Positions 1-9,339 are shown, numbered from the stretch's first letter. The stretch is DNA of 64,000 nt from Paraburkholderia caballeronis (GCF_900104845.1 NZ_FNSR01000001.1:2356001-2420000), one strand, 5' to 3'. The notes: generated by a model not told the origin, from the letters alone. Numbers and translations are program-made.

Positions 1-1120
1 CCGCGAGCGTGCCGCTGTTCGCAAGCGTGCCTGAGGTGCCGACCGACGCATTCTGCTGCGCGTAGATCGTGCCGCTGTTCGCGATGCTGGCCGCGTTGAT
101 GGCGACGTTGCCGCTCGCGGTCAGCTTCCCGGACTGGACAAGCTGGCCTTGCGCGGTCAGCATCAGGTCGCCCGCCTGTGCGGCGAGCGTGCCCGCATTC
201 GCCACGCCGACGCCGTTTTCGGTTCCGACCAGGGTAATACGGTTCGCGTACATGCCGCCCAGTTGCGACACGTCGATGGAGACACCCGGCGCAGCACCGC
301 CGCCCTGGATCGCCTGCGCGGCCAGCGTGTCGTGATTGACCGCATTCGCGCCGGTCACCACATTGAGCGTGTTCGCGTAGATCGCGGCATTCGCCTGCAC
401 CGCGCGTGCAATGAGATCCACCTGATCGACGTTCGTCGCGTTCAGGCCCGCGCCCTGCACGGCGATGCTGCCGCCGTTCACGTTGAAGCCGCTCAGGTTG
501 CCGCTGGCGTCGAGGACCGGGCTGCCGGTCGTGAGAATCCCGCGCGTGGTGTTGATGAAGCCGCCACCGTCGACGACGATGCCCGAGCCGTTCGCGACCA
601 CCACCTCGGCCCGCTTGCCGGCGACCTCGACATAGCCGCGCAACTGCGACGGGTTGCTGCTGTTGACCTGGTTGATGATGATCTTCGCGGCATCGTTCGC
701 CCCGAAGTTCGGGTTGCCGTTGATCTGTCCGGCCAGTTGCGTATTCGTGATGACAGGGGAGTTGTTCAAGATGGCTCCCTGTCTTTGCACGTCGAACTGC
801 GAATACGTATTGACGGAAACGCCAGCACCCGACGGCTTCTGCACGTTGACCTGCGGCAGGCCATTGGCGGTGCCGATGACATTGGGCGCATGCGCACCGG
901 ACGGCACGATCTGCGCATCGGCAAGCCAGGGGGCAAGCCCGAACAACGCGAGCGCGGCGAACGCCACATGACGCATCGCGAACAGCGCAATCCGGCTCGT
1001 CGCACGCGACCCGGCTGCCTTTCCCTGACTGGCCTTGCCGTTGCCCGTCGCGGTTTCCTCGACCGCGACCGGCATTCCCCGGGCGGCTGACCAGACCAGC
1101 CGGTATGTGTTCTTGTTCAC
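1..1120 (-). CDS. Filamentous haemagglutinin-like two-partner-secretion exoprotein (5' part only)
   Basis: About 373 N-terminal residues are present; the gene leaves the left edge. I place the start at a GTG (1118-1120), because only this start gives a complete extended signal peptide region (NKNTYRLVWSAARG), the signature of type V secreted giants. A conventional hydrophobic signal follows (FAALALFGLAPWLADAQ), then a TPS haemagglutination domain with an NPNF version of the NPNL motif and the stretch VVVANGSGIVVDGGGF. After that come beta-helical repeats such as NSGTIYAQ. A later ATG at 1075 would cut the ESPR. No clear Shine-Dalgarno precedes the GTG. The TpsB transporter gene is not upstream and should lie beyond the left edge. 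It could be an adhesin (FhaB-like) or a CdiA toxin; the deciding C-terminus is absent. Confidence 0.9.
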   Translation of the reverse strand, partial: MNKNTYRLVWSAARGMPVAVEETATGNGKASQGKAAGSRATSRIALFAMRHVAFAALALFGLAPWLADAQIVPSGAHAPNVIGTANGLPQVNVQKPSGAGVSVNTYSQFDVQRQGAILNNSPVITNTQLAGQINGNPNFGANDAAKIIINQVNSSNPSQLRGYVEVAGKRAEVVVANGSGIVVDGGGFINTTRGILTTGSPVLDASGNLSGFNVNGGSIAVQGAGLNATNVDQVDLIARAVQANAAIYANTLNVVTGANAVNHDTLAAQAIQGGGAAPGVSIDVSQLGGMYANRITLVGTENGVGVANAGTLAAQAGDLMLTAQGQLVQSGKLTASGNVAINAASIANSGTIYAQQNASVGTSGTLANSGTLA

Positions 1121-1361
1121 TCTGCAAATCGACGCCGTAAAAGGTGGCGTAGCTTGCAGTCAGCGATAAACAGCAACCATCAGAAAAATCCGAAAGAACG
1201 TCGGCAGTTCGTCCCCGTCATCCCGATCTGTTGCGTTGGCGTGGCGGATGAATAGAGCAGGACGATCCGGATCGCGGCACGATCCTTCGTCCGGCGACCT
1301 ATGGATGCCATGCACGATCGCGCACACCCGCACCCGCTCGCCCTGCCCGCCTCTGCCCCGC

Positions 1362-2234
1362 TCAAACCAGCAACTGCCTCGCCAGCACCTCTCTCGCCCG
1401 CGTAACCGTTTCCTGCTCGCCGGGCAGCGGCGGCGTCAACGAGAAAACCGCATCCGGCAGCTTCGGCAGCTGGCCCTTCGCGCCGAGCCGCACGAGCCCT
1501 TCCCCGATCGACGACGCGCTCAGGCATCCGACGCCCAGCCCCGCCGCCAGCATCGACTGCAACCCGGCGACGCCCGACACGCTATGCACCAGCGCATAAG
1601 GAACGCGCTGCGCTTCGAGCGCATGCACGGCGATCTGGTGCAGCAGGCAATCGCCCGGCAGCAGCACGAGCGGCAGAGGCTCGGGAAGCTGTTCGGCCAG
1701 CGCCGGCGACGTCACCCAGTGCACCGGCTCGCGCCGCAGCACCCAGCGCGCATCGAACCCGCCGCCCCTGACCGGCCCGTCGGACAGATTCATCACCACG
1801 CCGATATCGATCAGCCCCTTCGCATGCGCCGCCTCGATGTCGGTGCTCTTCATCGTGCTGACGTTCAGGCTCAGTTGCGGATAACATTCGCGCAGCCGCG
1901 CAAGCATCCCGGCGACTTCGTGGGTCCGGAAATACTCGGTGATCGCGACCCGCAGTTCTCCCTTGATCGCCTGGCCGCGCAGTTCGTCGAACGCGGCCTC
2001 GTTCAGCGCCACGATGCGCCGCGCGCGTTCGAGCAGCCGCGAGCCGGCCGCGGTCGGCTCGACGCCGCGCTTGCTGCGCACGAAGAGCGGCACGCCGGCG
2101 CGCGCTTCGAGCTTGCGCATCTGCTCGCTGACGGTGGACGGCGACAGATGCAGCGCCGGCGCGGCCGCCGACAGGCTGCCCGCATCGGCGACCACCGTGA
2201 ACGTCCGCAACTGATCGAGTTCGAAACCACGCAT
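1362..2234 (-). CDS. LysR-family transcriptional regulator
   Basis: About 290 residues. An N-terminal winged helix-turn-helix (residues ~5-62, with SLSAAAPALHLSPSTVSEQM) is followed by a type 2 periplasmic-binding-like effector domain that starts around GELRVAITEYF. I chose the ATG at 2234 (MRGFELDQL), preceded by GATGAGG; the frame stays open further upstream but that sequence does not look like LysR. It is divergent from the MFS exporter at 2354 with about 120 bp between, the usual layout for a LysR regulator controlling its neighbour from a shared promoter region. The inducer is not predictable from sequence. Confidence 0.93.
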   Translation of the reverse strand: MRGFELDQLRTFTVVADAGSLSAAAPALHLSPSTVSEQMRKLEARAGVPLFVRSKRGVEPTAAGSRLLERARRIVALNEAAFDELRGQAIKGELRVAITEYFRTHEVAGMLARLRECYPQLSLNVSTMKSTDIEAAHAKGLIDIGVVMNLSDGPVRGGGFDARWVLRREPVHWVTSPALAEQLPEPLPLVLLPGDCLLHQIAVHALEAQRVPYALVHSVSGVAGLQSMLAAGLGVGCLSASSIGEGLVRLGAKGQLPKLPDAVFSLTPPLPGEQETVTRAREVLARQLLV

Positions 2235-2353
2235 CACGCACCTCATCCAACGGAAAATCCGATGGATGGTACCATTATTTCCCGCTTTTCCGAATGATCG
2301 ACCGGCGGCAGAATAGCGCCTTCGACTAATGCTTTCCTTTCCCGCAGGCTCCC

Positions 2354-3823
2354 ATGACTGACGACGCCGTCGCCGCCACGCCCCCGCTCGCCGACGCCCC
2401 ACCCGCCGACGCGCGCAGCCATCACGGCTGGGCGCTCGTGGTGCTGCTGGTCGGCGCGATCCTGCCGCCGCTCGATTACTTCATCGTGAACCTCGCGTTG
2501 CCGGCGATCCGCGACGGGCTCGGCGCGTCGGCGGCGCAACTGCAACTCGTGGTGTCGGCGTACGCGTGCGCGAACGCGGTGGCGCAGATCACCGGCGGCC
2601 GCCTCGGCGACCTGTACGGCCGCAAGCGCCTGTTCATGCTGGGGATGGCCGGGTTCGTGCTGGCGTCGACGCTGTGCGGCCTCGCGACGAGCGGCTCGGT
2701 GCTCGTCGCCGGGCGCGTCCTGCAGGGCCTGTTCGCGGCGATCCTTGCGCCGCAGGTGCTCGCGACGATCCGCAGCGTGTTCGCGCCGCACGAACAGGTG
2801 CGCGTGATGAGCTTCTACGGTTTCGTGTTCGGCGTCGCGGCGGTCATCGGGCAGCTCGGCGGCGGCGCGCTGATCAGCCTGCATCCGTTCGGCCTCGGCT
2901 GGCGCGCGATCTTTCTCGTCAATCTGCCGATCGGCGTATTCGCGCTGCTCGGCAGCTGGCGCTTCATCCCCGAAAGCCGGCCGCCGCGCGGCGCGCGCAT
3001 CGATCTGCCGGGGACGCTGCTGCTGTCGCTGTTCCTGCTGATGCTCGTTTATCCGCTCACGCGCGGCCGCGAGGAAGGCTGGCCGCTGTGGATGCTGGCC
3101 TGCCTCGCCGGCTCGGTCCCGGTGCTCGGGCTGCTGCTCAAGGTCGAATGGCAGCGGCTCGGCGCGGGCCGCGATCCGCTGCTCGATCTGCGTCTGTTCC
3201 GCAACCCGGTCGTCACGCTCGGGCTGGCGCTCGCGTTCCTGTTCTACACGCTGAGCGCGTTTTTCCTGAGCTACGGCATCTGGCTGCAAGGCGGTCTGCA
3301 ATGGTCGCCGCTCGCGTCGGGGCTGGCGATCCTGCCGTTCGGGCTGGGTTTTCTCGCGAGCCCGCTGCTGATGCCGCGCCTCGTGCACCGGTTCGGCGGC
3401 TACCGCGTGCTGACGCTCGGCTTCGCGCTGCTCGCGCTCGGCCTCGGCACGGCGGCCGCGCTCGCGGGCATCGGCACGCCGCCGACCGGTTTTTATGCCG
3501 GACTCGCGGCGATGGGCATCGGCCAGGGGCTCGTGCTGCCGTCGGTGGTGCGGATCGTCCTCGCGGAAGTCGAGCCGGACCGCGCGGGCGTCGCATCCGG
3601 CATGATCTCCGCGACGCTGCAGATCGGCGCGGCCGTCGGCGCCGCGACGCTCGGCGGCCTGTTCTTTTCCGCACTCGGCGCGCATCCGGACGCGTTCGAT
3701 TATCGGCATGCGTTCAGGGTGTCGATGTTCGCGCTGGTCGCGATCCTGATTCTGTGCGCGGTGCTTTCGACGGCGCTCGGGCCGCTGCATCGACGCTTGC
3801 ACAGCGGGGAACGGACAGCGTGA
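2354..3823 (+). CDS. DHA2-type MFS drug/solute exporter (14 TM)
   Basis: The protein has 489 residues and about 14 hydrophobic segments, as expected for the EmrB/QacA branch of the major facilitator superfamily. The loop 2-3 signature is visible as GGRLGDLYGRKR, and the motif-C-like stretch GFVFGVAAVIGQLGGG follows. TM1 contains the acidic residue typical of this branch (PPLDYFIVNLALP). It is a proton-driven inner-membrane exporter. No membrane-fusion (EmrA-like) gene is adjacent, so it probably works alone or with an outside partner. It is divergent from a LysR gene that likely regulates it. The substrate is unknown. Confidence 0.92.
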   Translation: MTDDAVAATPPLADAPPADARSHHGWALVVLLVGAILPPLDYFIVNLALPAIRDGLGASAAQLQLVVSAYACANAVAQITGGRLGDLYGRKRLFMLGMAGFVLASTLCGLATSGSVLVAGRVLQGLFAAILAPQVLATIRSVFAPHEQVRVMSFYGFVFGVAAVIGQLGGGALISLHPFGLGWRAIFLVNLPIGVFALLGSWRFIPESRPPRGARIDLPGTLLLSLFLLMLVYPLTRGREEGWPLWMLACLAGSVPVLGLLLKVEWQRLGAGRDPLLDLRLFRNPVVTLGLALAFLFYTLSAFFLSYGIWLQGGLQWSPLASGLAILPFGLGFLASPLLMPRLVHRFGGYRVLTLGFALLALGLGTAAALAGIGTPPTGFYAGLAAMGIGQGLVLPSVVRIVLAEVEPDRAGVASGMISATLQIGAAVGAATLGGLFFSALGAHPDAFDYRHAFRVSMFALVAILILCAVLSTALGPLHRRLHSGERTA

Positions 3824-4105
3824 CCGTGGCGAAACACTTCTGAAAGCGCAGCGCCGCTGCGCCAACGGGACGGGGAAACGAAGGACAGACGCGCAATAAC
3901 CGAGCACCCGCCACTCGACACGCGTTCGTCACGAACCCTGCTTTCCCCGCACGGTTTCGCCTGCACCGCGTCGGTCATGCGACCGGCGACGCCCCGAATA
4001 CCGCGGGATTCGCGCATAACGACGACCCGTCTCCCGCTCCGGCGCCCCCTGCTTGCCCGCGCGACGCGGTGATAAACTCGCACCACCATCCACCGCACCG
4101 TTCCC

Positions 4106-4651
4106 ATGAAATTCTGCTCGACTTGCGGCCAGGCGGTCAGCCTGCGCGTGCCGCCCGGCGATAACCGCGAGCGCTATGTCTGCGCGCATTGCGGCACCGT
4201 GCACTACCAGAACCCCCGCAACGTGGTCGGCACGATCCCCGTGTGGGAAGAAAAGGTGCTGCTGTGCCGCCGCGCGATCGAGCCGCGCTACGGTTACTGG
4301 ACGCTGCCGGCCGGTTTCATGGAGATGGGCGAGACCACCGCCGAGGCCGCGGCCCGCGAAACGCTGGAGGAAGCCGGCGCGCGCGTCGAGGTGCAGAACC
4401 TGTTCTCGCTGCTGAACGTGCCGCGCGTGCATCAGGTGCATCTGTTCTATCTCGCGCGGCTGCTCGACACCGACATCCTCGCCGGCGAGGAAAGCCTCGA
4501 AGTGCGGCTCTTCGACGAACACGAGATTCCGTGGGACGACCTCGCGTTCCCGACCGTCGGCCAGACGCTGCGCTTCTTCTTCGCGGACCGCGTGTCGGGC
4601 AGCTACGGGCTGCACACCGGCGACGTGCTGCGTCCGCTGCGCGACGGCTAA
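4106..4651 (+). CDS. Nudix hydrolase with N-terminal zinc ribbon
   Basis: The protein has 181 residues. The N-terminus carries two CxxC pairs (CSTC at 4-7, CAHC at ~26-29), a zinc ribbon like that of NudC-type enzymes. A complete Nudix box follows (GFMEMGETTAEAAARETL continuing EEAGA), with the metal-binding REtLEE core intact. The family hydrolyses nucleoside diphosphates linked to another moiety; NADH, FAD or ADP-ribose are all possible, and the short length fits a stand-alone housecleaning enzyme. The stop is 9 bp before aat, so the two are probably co-transcribed. No obvious Shine-Dalgarno is seen. Confidence 0.9.
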   Translation: MKFCSTCGQAVSLRVPPGDNRERYVCAHCGTVHYQNPRNVVGTIPVWEEKVLLCRRAIEPRYGYWTLPAGFMEMGETTAEAAARETLEEAGARVEVQNLFSLLNVPRVHQVHLFYLARLLDTDILAGEESLEVRLFDEHEIPWDDLAFPTVGQTLRFFFADRVSGSYGLHTGDVLRPLRDG

Positions 4652-4660
4652 GCGTATCCG

Positions 4661-5413
4661 ATGGTCCCCTGGCTCGGGCACGACGACCCGTTTCCCGCCG
4701 TCGAGCGCGCGCTCGGCGCGGCGAGCGGCGCGCCGGGACTGCTCGCGGCCAGTTCCGACCTGCTGCCCTCGCGCCTTCTCGATGCGTACCGGCGCGGCAT
4801 CTTCCCGTGGTATTCGGACGGCCAGCCGGTGCTGTGGTGGAGCCCCGATCCGCGGATGATCCTGCGGCCCGACGAGTTCAAGGTGTCGCCGTCGCTGCGC
4901 AAGACGCTGAAGCGCGTGCTGCGCGACGACGCGTGGGAAATCCGCGTCGACGACGACTTCCGCGCGGTGATGCGTGCGTGCGCACAGGCGCCGCGACACG
5001 GGCAGCGCGGCACGTGGATCACCGCCGACGTGATCGACGCGTATTCGTCGCTGCATCGCGCGGGCGAAGCGCACAGCATCGAGACGTGGTTCGACGGCGA
5101 GCGGGTCGGCGGACTGTATGGCGTGTCGCTCGGGCGGATGTTCTTCGGCGAATCGATGTTCGCCGCGCTCACCGACGCGTCGAAGATCGCGCTCGCGGCG
5201 CTCGTCGCGCACCTGCGCCGGCATGGGGTCGAACTGATCGACTGCCAGCAGAACACGTCGCATCTGGCGTCGCTCGGCGGCCGCGAGATCGCGCGCCGCG
5301 CGTTCGTCGCTCATGTGCGCGCGACGGTGAACGACGCGTCGATTCCGTGGCGCTTCGACAAAAGCGTGCTCGCCGATCTGGTCCGGCGGCAGCCGGTCGA
5401 TCCGGCTGCGTAA
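4661..5413 (+). CDS. aat: Leucyl/phenylalanyl-tRNA-protein transferase
   Basis: The protein has 250 residues, the usual length for this family. It transfers Leu or Phe from aminoacyl-tRNA to proteins with N-terminal Arg or Lys, marking them for ClpS/ClpAP. Family hallmarks are [19 protein letters not shown] (~residues 48-66), [18 protein letters not shown] and the C-terminal block [14 protein letters not shown]. It lies directly downstream of the Nudix gene. The next gene of the same pathway, bpt, is displaced by about 880 bp of non-coding DNA that contains a broken copy of this gene's own 3' end (6092-6230). Confidence 0.97.
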   Translation: MVPWLGHDDPFPAVERALGAASGAPGLLAASSDLLPSRLLDAYRRGIFPWYSDGQPVLWWSPDPRMILRPDEFKVSPSLRKTLKRVLRDDAWEIRVDDDFRAVMRACAQAPRHGQRGTWITADVIDAYSSLHRAGEAHSIETWFDGERVGGLYGVSLGRMFFGESMFAALTDASKIALAALVAHLRRHGVELIDCQQNTSHLASLGGREIARRAFVAHVRATVNDASIPWRFDKSVLADLVRRQPVDPAA

Positions 5414-6091
5414 CTGTGCGAGTGGGCTGCGGTTCGCCGGCGATCCGCAGTTGCATCGATCGGGAATTCACGCCGCTTCGTCGCGGCCGTTCGCACGGTC
5501 TTCGTTCGCCGCTGCGTTAGCGGTTAGCGAGCCGGCGGCCGGCGCGCCTCGCATCGTCCATCATGCCAAGCGTCAGCGACCGGCCGCCGGGCGTTCGACG
5601 CGCACTCGCGCTGAACGGCGCTTTCAGCACCATGGCGGCGAAAGCTTGAGCCTCTGTGAATTCCATAAGAACAACCAGCCGACATGTCGGCACTCCCCCA
5701 TAACGATTCGGCTCATTGCAGGGTATGGCCGCAATGGGACTGGCGACCGGGTTAAACGGTCGAATGGCGCATATGCGGTTTTTCAATGAGCCTTGCCGGG
5801 ATCGAAACGATCGTTATATCCCGCCTGCCATTAGATATCGGCCATCTCAACTGGCGAAAAGATTTCGAAAATCGCCAATCTCCCCAACCCAACTACGCGT
5901 AACCGCATCAAACTCCAGCGAGCCATTCCCCATCCACCCGCCCGCCTCCAAAACCGCGATTATCGAGTTTTGCCACCGTCGCTCAAGATCAATTTTCGTG
6001 TTACCTTTCCTGCAGCCAATGCGGCGCGCTCTCCTGCAAGGAAACGCGCCAACCGTTTGATTTTTAAGGAATCTGCCAGCAGCCCCAATAA
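5414..6091. other. Insert between aat and bpt, AT-richer in its middle, without a convincing intact gene
   Basis: This ~680-bp stretch separates aat from the degenerate aat copy. Its middle (about 5640-6065) is visibly poorer in GC than the rest of the window, which suggests foreign origin. The minus strand holds an 89-codon frame at 5517-5786 (MKNRICAIRPFNP...) and an open tail ending at 5847 (...GNGSLEFDAVTRSWVGEIGD). Both have less GC-driven composition than ordinary antisense frames, but I recognise neither. A 12-bp palindrome, CCGACATGTCGG, lies at 5679-5690. Most likely this is the eroded remainder of an integrated element. Confidence 0.5.
5517..5786 (-). CDS. Hypothetical small protein in the aat-bpt insert
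   Basis: An 89-codon frame from an ATG at 5786. The N-terminal part (RICAIRPFNPVASPIAAIPC, then RLVVLMEFTEAQAFAAMVL) looks like ordinary protein rather than the Arg-rich text of antisense frames. The C-terminal third (ARRTPGGRSLTLGMMDDARR) is more basic. There is no recognised domain and no clear ribosome-binding site. It could be a phage- or island-derived small gene, or a remnant of one. I cannot assign a function. Confidence 0.25.
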   Translation of the reverse strand: MKNRICAIRPFNPVASPIAAIPCNEPNRYGGVPTCRLVVLMEFTEAQAFAAMVLKAPFSASARRTPGGRSLTLGMMDDARRAGRRLANR

Positions 6092-6230
6092 GACTGCGAG
6101 CAGAACACGTCGCCTCTGGCGTCGCCCGGCGGTCGCGAGATCGCGCGCCGCGCGGGTGGGCGCAACGGTGTGCGCCGCGCCGGTTCCGTGACGCTTCGAC
6201 AGGACCGAACCGGTCGAGGATCCGGAACGC
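6092..6230 (+). pseudogene. Degenerate duplicate of the aat 3' end
   Basis: From 6092 the sequence closely follows aat from 5240. The shared text includes CAGAACACGTCGC, CTCTGGCGTCGC and GCGAGATCGCGCGCCGCGCG, and similarity then fades through GACGCTTCGACA to about 6230. In the aat frame it would read [21 protein letters not shown], then breaks. Point changes and small indels are present and there is no start, so it cannot encode a product. It sits immediately upstream of bpt. It is either a relic of a tandem duplication or the displaced gene end left by an element that integrated into aat. Confidence 0.8.
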
Positions 6231-6295
6231 ACGCCGGAACGCAAAACGGCCGCGCCAACGCCGCGACGATCCGAACCGCAACGAGAGCTGCCAAC

Positions 6296-7096
6296 GTGAC
6301 GCATCCGAACGAGCTGCCGCTTTCACCGCTTTCCGCGCTGCAATTCTATGCAACGGCGCCCTACCCTTGCAGCTATCTGGAGGGGCGCATCGCGCGCTCG
6401 CAGGTCGCGACGCCGAGCCATCTGATCAACTCCGACGTGTACACCGATCTCGTGAAAGCCGGCTTCCGGCGCTCGGGCGTGTTCACGTATCGTCCGTACT
6501 GCGACGGCTGCCGCGCGTGCGTGCCGGTGCGCGTGCCGGTCGCGCGCTTCGAGCCGAACCGCACGCAGCGGCGCGCGTGGAAGCATCACGGCGAGCTGGT
6601 CGCGACGGTCGCGCCGCTGCACTACGACGAAGAGCATTACGCGCTGTACATGCGCTATCAGTCCGCGCGCCACGCGGGCGGCGGCATGGACCGCGACAGC
6701 CGCGACCAGTACGAGCAGTTCCTGCTGCAAAGCCGGATCAATTCGCGGCTGGTCGAGTTCCGCGACCCGGTCGCGCCGAACGCCGCGCTGCCCGACGCGC
6801 GCGGCACGCTGCGGATGGTCAGCATGATCGACATCCTCGGCGACGGGCTGTCGTCGGTGTACACGTTCTTCGAGCCGGACGCGCCGCACAGCAGCTACGG
6901 CACCTACAACATCCTGTGGCAGATCGAGCAGGCGCGCAGCCTGCAACTGCCGTACGTGTACCTCGGCTACTGGATCCGCGAGAGCCCGAAGATGGCGTAC
7001 AAGGCGCGCTTCCGGCCGCTCGAAGGGCTGCTCGACGGCACGTGGACGACGCTCGATCCGGCGCTCGCCGCCGAAGCGGCCGCCCCGCGCGGATAA
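6296..7096 (+). CDS. bpt: Aspartate/glutamate leucyltransferase (bacterial ATE/Bpt)
   Basis: About 266 residues from a GTG at 6296, preceded by GAGAG at a suitable distance; the frame upstream of it lies in the aat relic and is not conserved. It conjugates Leu to proteins with N-terminal Asp or Glu, making them ClpS substrates, so it complements Aat. The N-terminal cysteine-rich motif [18 protein letters not shown] (~residues 60-80) and the later [20 protein letters not shown] are family signatures. It normally sits directly beside aat, as part of one N-end-rule unit; here the insert separates them. Confidence 0.95.
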   Translation: MTHPNELPLSPLSALQFYATAPYPCSYLEGRIARSQVATPSHLINSDVYTDLVKAGFRRSGVFTYRPYCDGCRACVPVRVPVARFEPNRTQRRAWKHHGELVATVAPLHYDEEHYALYMRYQSARHAGGGMDRDSRDQYEQFLLQSRINSRLVEFRDPVAPNAALPDARGTLRMVSMIDILGDGLSSVYTFFEPDAPHSSYGTYNILWQIEQARSLQLPYVYLGYWIRESPKMAYKARFRPLEGLLDGTWTTLDPALAAEAAAPRG

Positions 7097-7308
7097 CAAC
7101 CATCGCGGGCCGCGGCGGCGCGCGGCCCGATCACGCGGATCGCCGCGCGAACGTCCGGCTGCGGAGACGCACGCGCGCGCCACCACTCATCCGCCGCCAG
7201 GACACACGGACGGCACGCAGCCACCGGCGCGAACCGCCACGATGGCCGCCGCGCCGGTTGCCGGTAAAATAGCGGGTTCCCATTTTCCGGCGCCTGCGCC
7301 TTTTCCCC

Positions 7309-8343
7309 GTGTTCAGCTCCCTCTACCCGTTCGTCCGCGCGCAGCTCTTTCGCATGGACGCCGAAGACGCCCACCACCTGACGCTGCGCGCGATCGGCGC
7401 GGCAGGCCGCGCCGGCGTCGCCGGCCTCGTCGCGCCGCACGTACCCGACGCGCCGCGCACCGTAATGGGCCTCACGTTCCGCAACCCGGTCGGCCTCGCC
7501 GCCGGGCTGGACAAGGACGGCGCGTGCATCGACGGCCTCGCCGCGCTCGGCTTCGGCTTCATCGAGGTCGGCACGGTGACGCCGCGCCCGCAGCCGGGCA
7601 ATCCGCGCCCGCGCATCTTCCGGCTGCCGCAGGCCGACGCGCTGATCAACCGGATGGGCTTCAACAACCAGGGCGTCGACCAGTTCGTGAAGAACGTGCA
7701 GGCCGCGCGTTATCGCGGCACGCTCGGCCTCAACATCGGCAAGAACGCGGACACGCCGATCGAGCGCGCGGCCGAGGACTACCTGTACTGCCTCGAACGC
7801 GTGTATCCGTTCGCGAGTTACGTAACGGTCAACATCTCGTCGCCGAACACGAAGAACCTGCGCCAGTTGCAGGGCGCGGACGAACTCGACGCGCTGCTCG
7901 CCGCGCTGAAGGACAAGCAGCAGCGCCTGTCCGACCTGCATGGCCGGCTCGTGCCGCTCGCGCTGAAGATCGCGCCCGACCTCGACGACGAACAGGTGAA
8001 GGCGATCGCGGACACGGTGCTGCGCCACCGCTTCGAAGGCGTGATCGCGACGAATACGACGCTGTCGCGCGCGGCCGTGCAGGGGCTGCCGCACGCGGAC
8101 GAAACGGGCGGGCTGTCGGGCCGCCCGGTATTCGATGCGTCGAACGAAGTGATCCGCAAGCTGCGCGCGGAACTGGGCGCGGACGTGCCGATCATCGGCG
8201 TCGGCGGCATCCTGTCCGGCGACGACGCGCGCGCGAAGATCGCGGCCGGCGCATCGCTCGTGCAGCTCTATACGGGCTTCATCTACCGCGGCCCGGCGCT
8301 CGTCGGCGAATGCGTGCGGGCACTGGCTTCGGGCGGGGCGTGA
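7309..8343 (+). CDS. pyrD: Dihydroorotate dehydrogenase (quinone), class 2
   Basis: The protein has 344 residues from a GTG start. It oxidises dihydroorotate to orotate with FMN, passing electrons to ubiquinone at the inner membrane (pyrimidine synthesis). Class 2 features are present: the N-terminal membrane-association helix region, [30 protein letters not shown], the catalytic-serine region [10 protein letters not shown] and the FMN phosphate-binding [10 protein letters not shown] near the C-terminus. A TAAAAT at 7265-7270 could be its -10 box, though no good -35 is seen. Confidence 0.97.
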   Translation: MFSSLYPFVRAQLFRMDAEDAHHLTLRAIGAAGRAGVAGLVAPHVPDAPRTVMGLTFRNPVGLAAGLDKDGACIDGLAALGFGFIEVGTVTPRPQPGNPRPRIFRLPQADALINRMGFNNQGVDQFVKNVQAARYRGTLGLNIGKNADTPIERAAEDYLYCLERVYPFASYVTVNISSPNTKNLRQLQGADELDALLAALKDKQQRLSDLHGRLVPLALKIAPDLDDEQVKAIADTVLRHRFEGVIATNTTLSRAAVQGLPHADETGGLSGRPVFDASNEVIRKLRAELGADVPIIGVGGILSGDDARAKIAAGASLVQLYTGFIYRGPALVGECVRALASGGA

Positions 8344-8434
8344 CGATATAGTCACAGGCACCCGGCGGCGGCCATGCCGCGCGCCGCACGACAACAACAT
8401 CACGCACAAATTGCTGCAAAACCAGAGGACCACG

Positions 8435-9232
8435 ATGAAATTCGCCTTGCTGAAGAAGCTGTTCGCCGTCGCGCTGATCGGCGCGTCGTTCACCGCCGCG
8501 AGCGCCCACGCGGACGACCTGCTCGACCAGGTCCACCAGCGCGGCACGCTACGTATCGGCCTCGAAGGCACGTTCCCGCCGTTCAACTCGAAAGGCCCGG
8601 ACGGTCAACTGGTCGGCTTCGACGTGGACATCGCGAAGGCCGTCGCCGCGAAGCTCGGCGTGAAACCCGAATTCGTGACGACCGAATGGAGCGGCATCAT
8701 CGCCGGCCTGCAGGCGAACAAGTTCGACGTGATCGTGAACCAGGTCGGCATCACCGAGCCGCGCAAGCAGGCGCTCGACTTCTCGCCCGCGTACACGTAC
8801 TCGGCCGCGCAGCTCATCCAGCGCAAGGACGACACGCGCCAGTTCAAGTCGCTCGACGACCTGAAGGGCAAGAAGCTCGGCGTCGGCCTCGGCACCAACT
8901 ACATGGACATGGCGAAGGCCGTGCCGGGCATCGACGTGCGCACCTATCCGGGCGCGCCGGAATATCTGCGCGACCTCGCGGCGGGCCGCATCGACGCGGC
9001 GCTGAACGACCGCCTGATGCTCGCGTACCTGCTGAAGAACTCGCAGTTGCCGCTGCGCACCGGCGCGATCGTCGGCAGCGGCAACCCGTCCGGCATTCCG
9101 TTCCGCAAGGGCAACCCGAAGTTCGCGAAGGCGATCGCCGACGCGATGGCGCAGCTCGAAGCGGACGGCACGTTCGCGAAGATCTCGGACAAGTGGTTCG
9201 GCATCGACGTGACGAAACCCGCCGCGCAATGA
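8435..9232 (+). CDS. Polar amino-acid (cystine-type) ABC transporter substrate-binding protein
   Basis: The protein has 265 residues. I chose the ATG at 8435 because AGAGGA lies 6 bp upstream. A signal peptide (residues 1-~24, ending ASAHA) leads into a class-3 solute-binding fold with LRIGLEGTFPPFNSKGPDG and VGFDVDIAKAVAAKLG near the N-terminus. The family binds polar amino acids in the periplasm; the sequence style is closest to cystine binders of the FliY/TcyJ kind. A possible -10 box (TATAGT, 8347-8352) lies just after pyrD. A strong hairpin separates it from the permease gene. Confidence 0.92.
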   Translation: MKFALLKKLFAVALIGASFTAASAHADDLLDQVHQRGTLRIGLEGTFPPFNSKGPDGQLVGFDVDIAKAVAAKLGVKPEFVTTEWSGIIAGLQANKFDVIVNQVGITEPRKQALDFSPAYTYSAAQLIQRKDDTRQFKSLDDLKGKKLGVGLGTNYMDMAKAVPGIDVRTYPGAPEYLRDLAAGRIDAALNDRLMLAYLLKNSQLPLRTGAIVGSGNPSGIPFRKGNPKFAKAIADAMAQLEADGTFAKISDKWFGIDVTKPAAQ

Positions 9233-9260
9233 CCGTGCGCGGCGCGTGACGTGTAGCGCG

Positions 9261-9293
9261 AGGCGGCATCCGTCGATGCCGCCTTTCGCTTTT
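9261..9293 (+). terminator. Intercistronic stem-loop between binding-protein and permease genes
   Basis: AGGCGGCATC (9261-9270) pairs perfectly with GATGCCGCCT (9275-9284) around a CGTC loop, followed by TTCGCTTTT. It looks like a partial intrinsic terminator or RNA-stabilising hairpin. Such elements commonly keep binding-protein transcripts in excess over permease transcripts. Confidence 0.7.
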
Positions 9294-9339
9294 CTGGCGC
9301 GCGCGCCGCTTCTCCGACCGCCCTTTCGATCCCCCGACC

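Noticed and set aside
2243..3907. 554-codon minus-strand frame opposite the MFS exporter
   Set aside because: Composition is Arg/Gln/Glu/Ala-rich with no hydrophobic pattern, as expected for the antisense of a GC-rich membrane-protein gene. The plus strand is a clear 14-helix transporter.
5240..6230. Frameshifted but functional second aat
   Set aside because: Only about the last third is represented, with indels and no start codon, so it cannot be a working gene.
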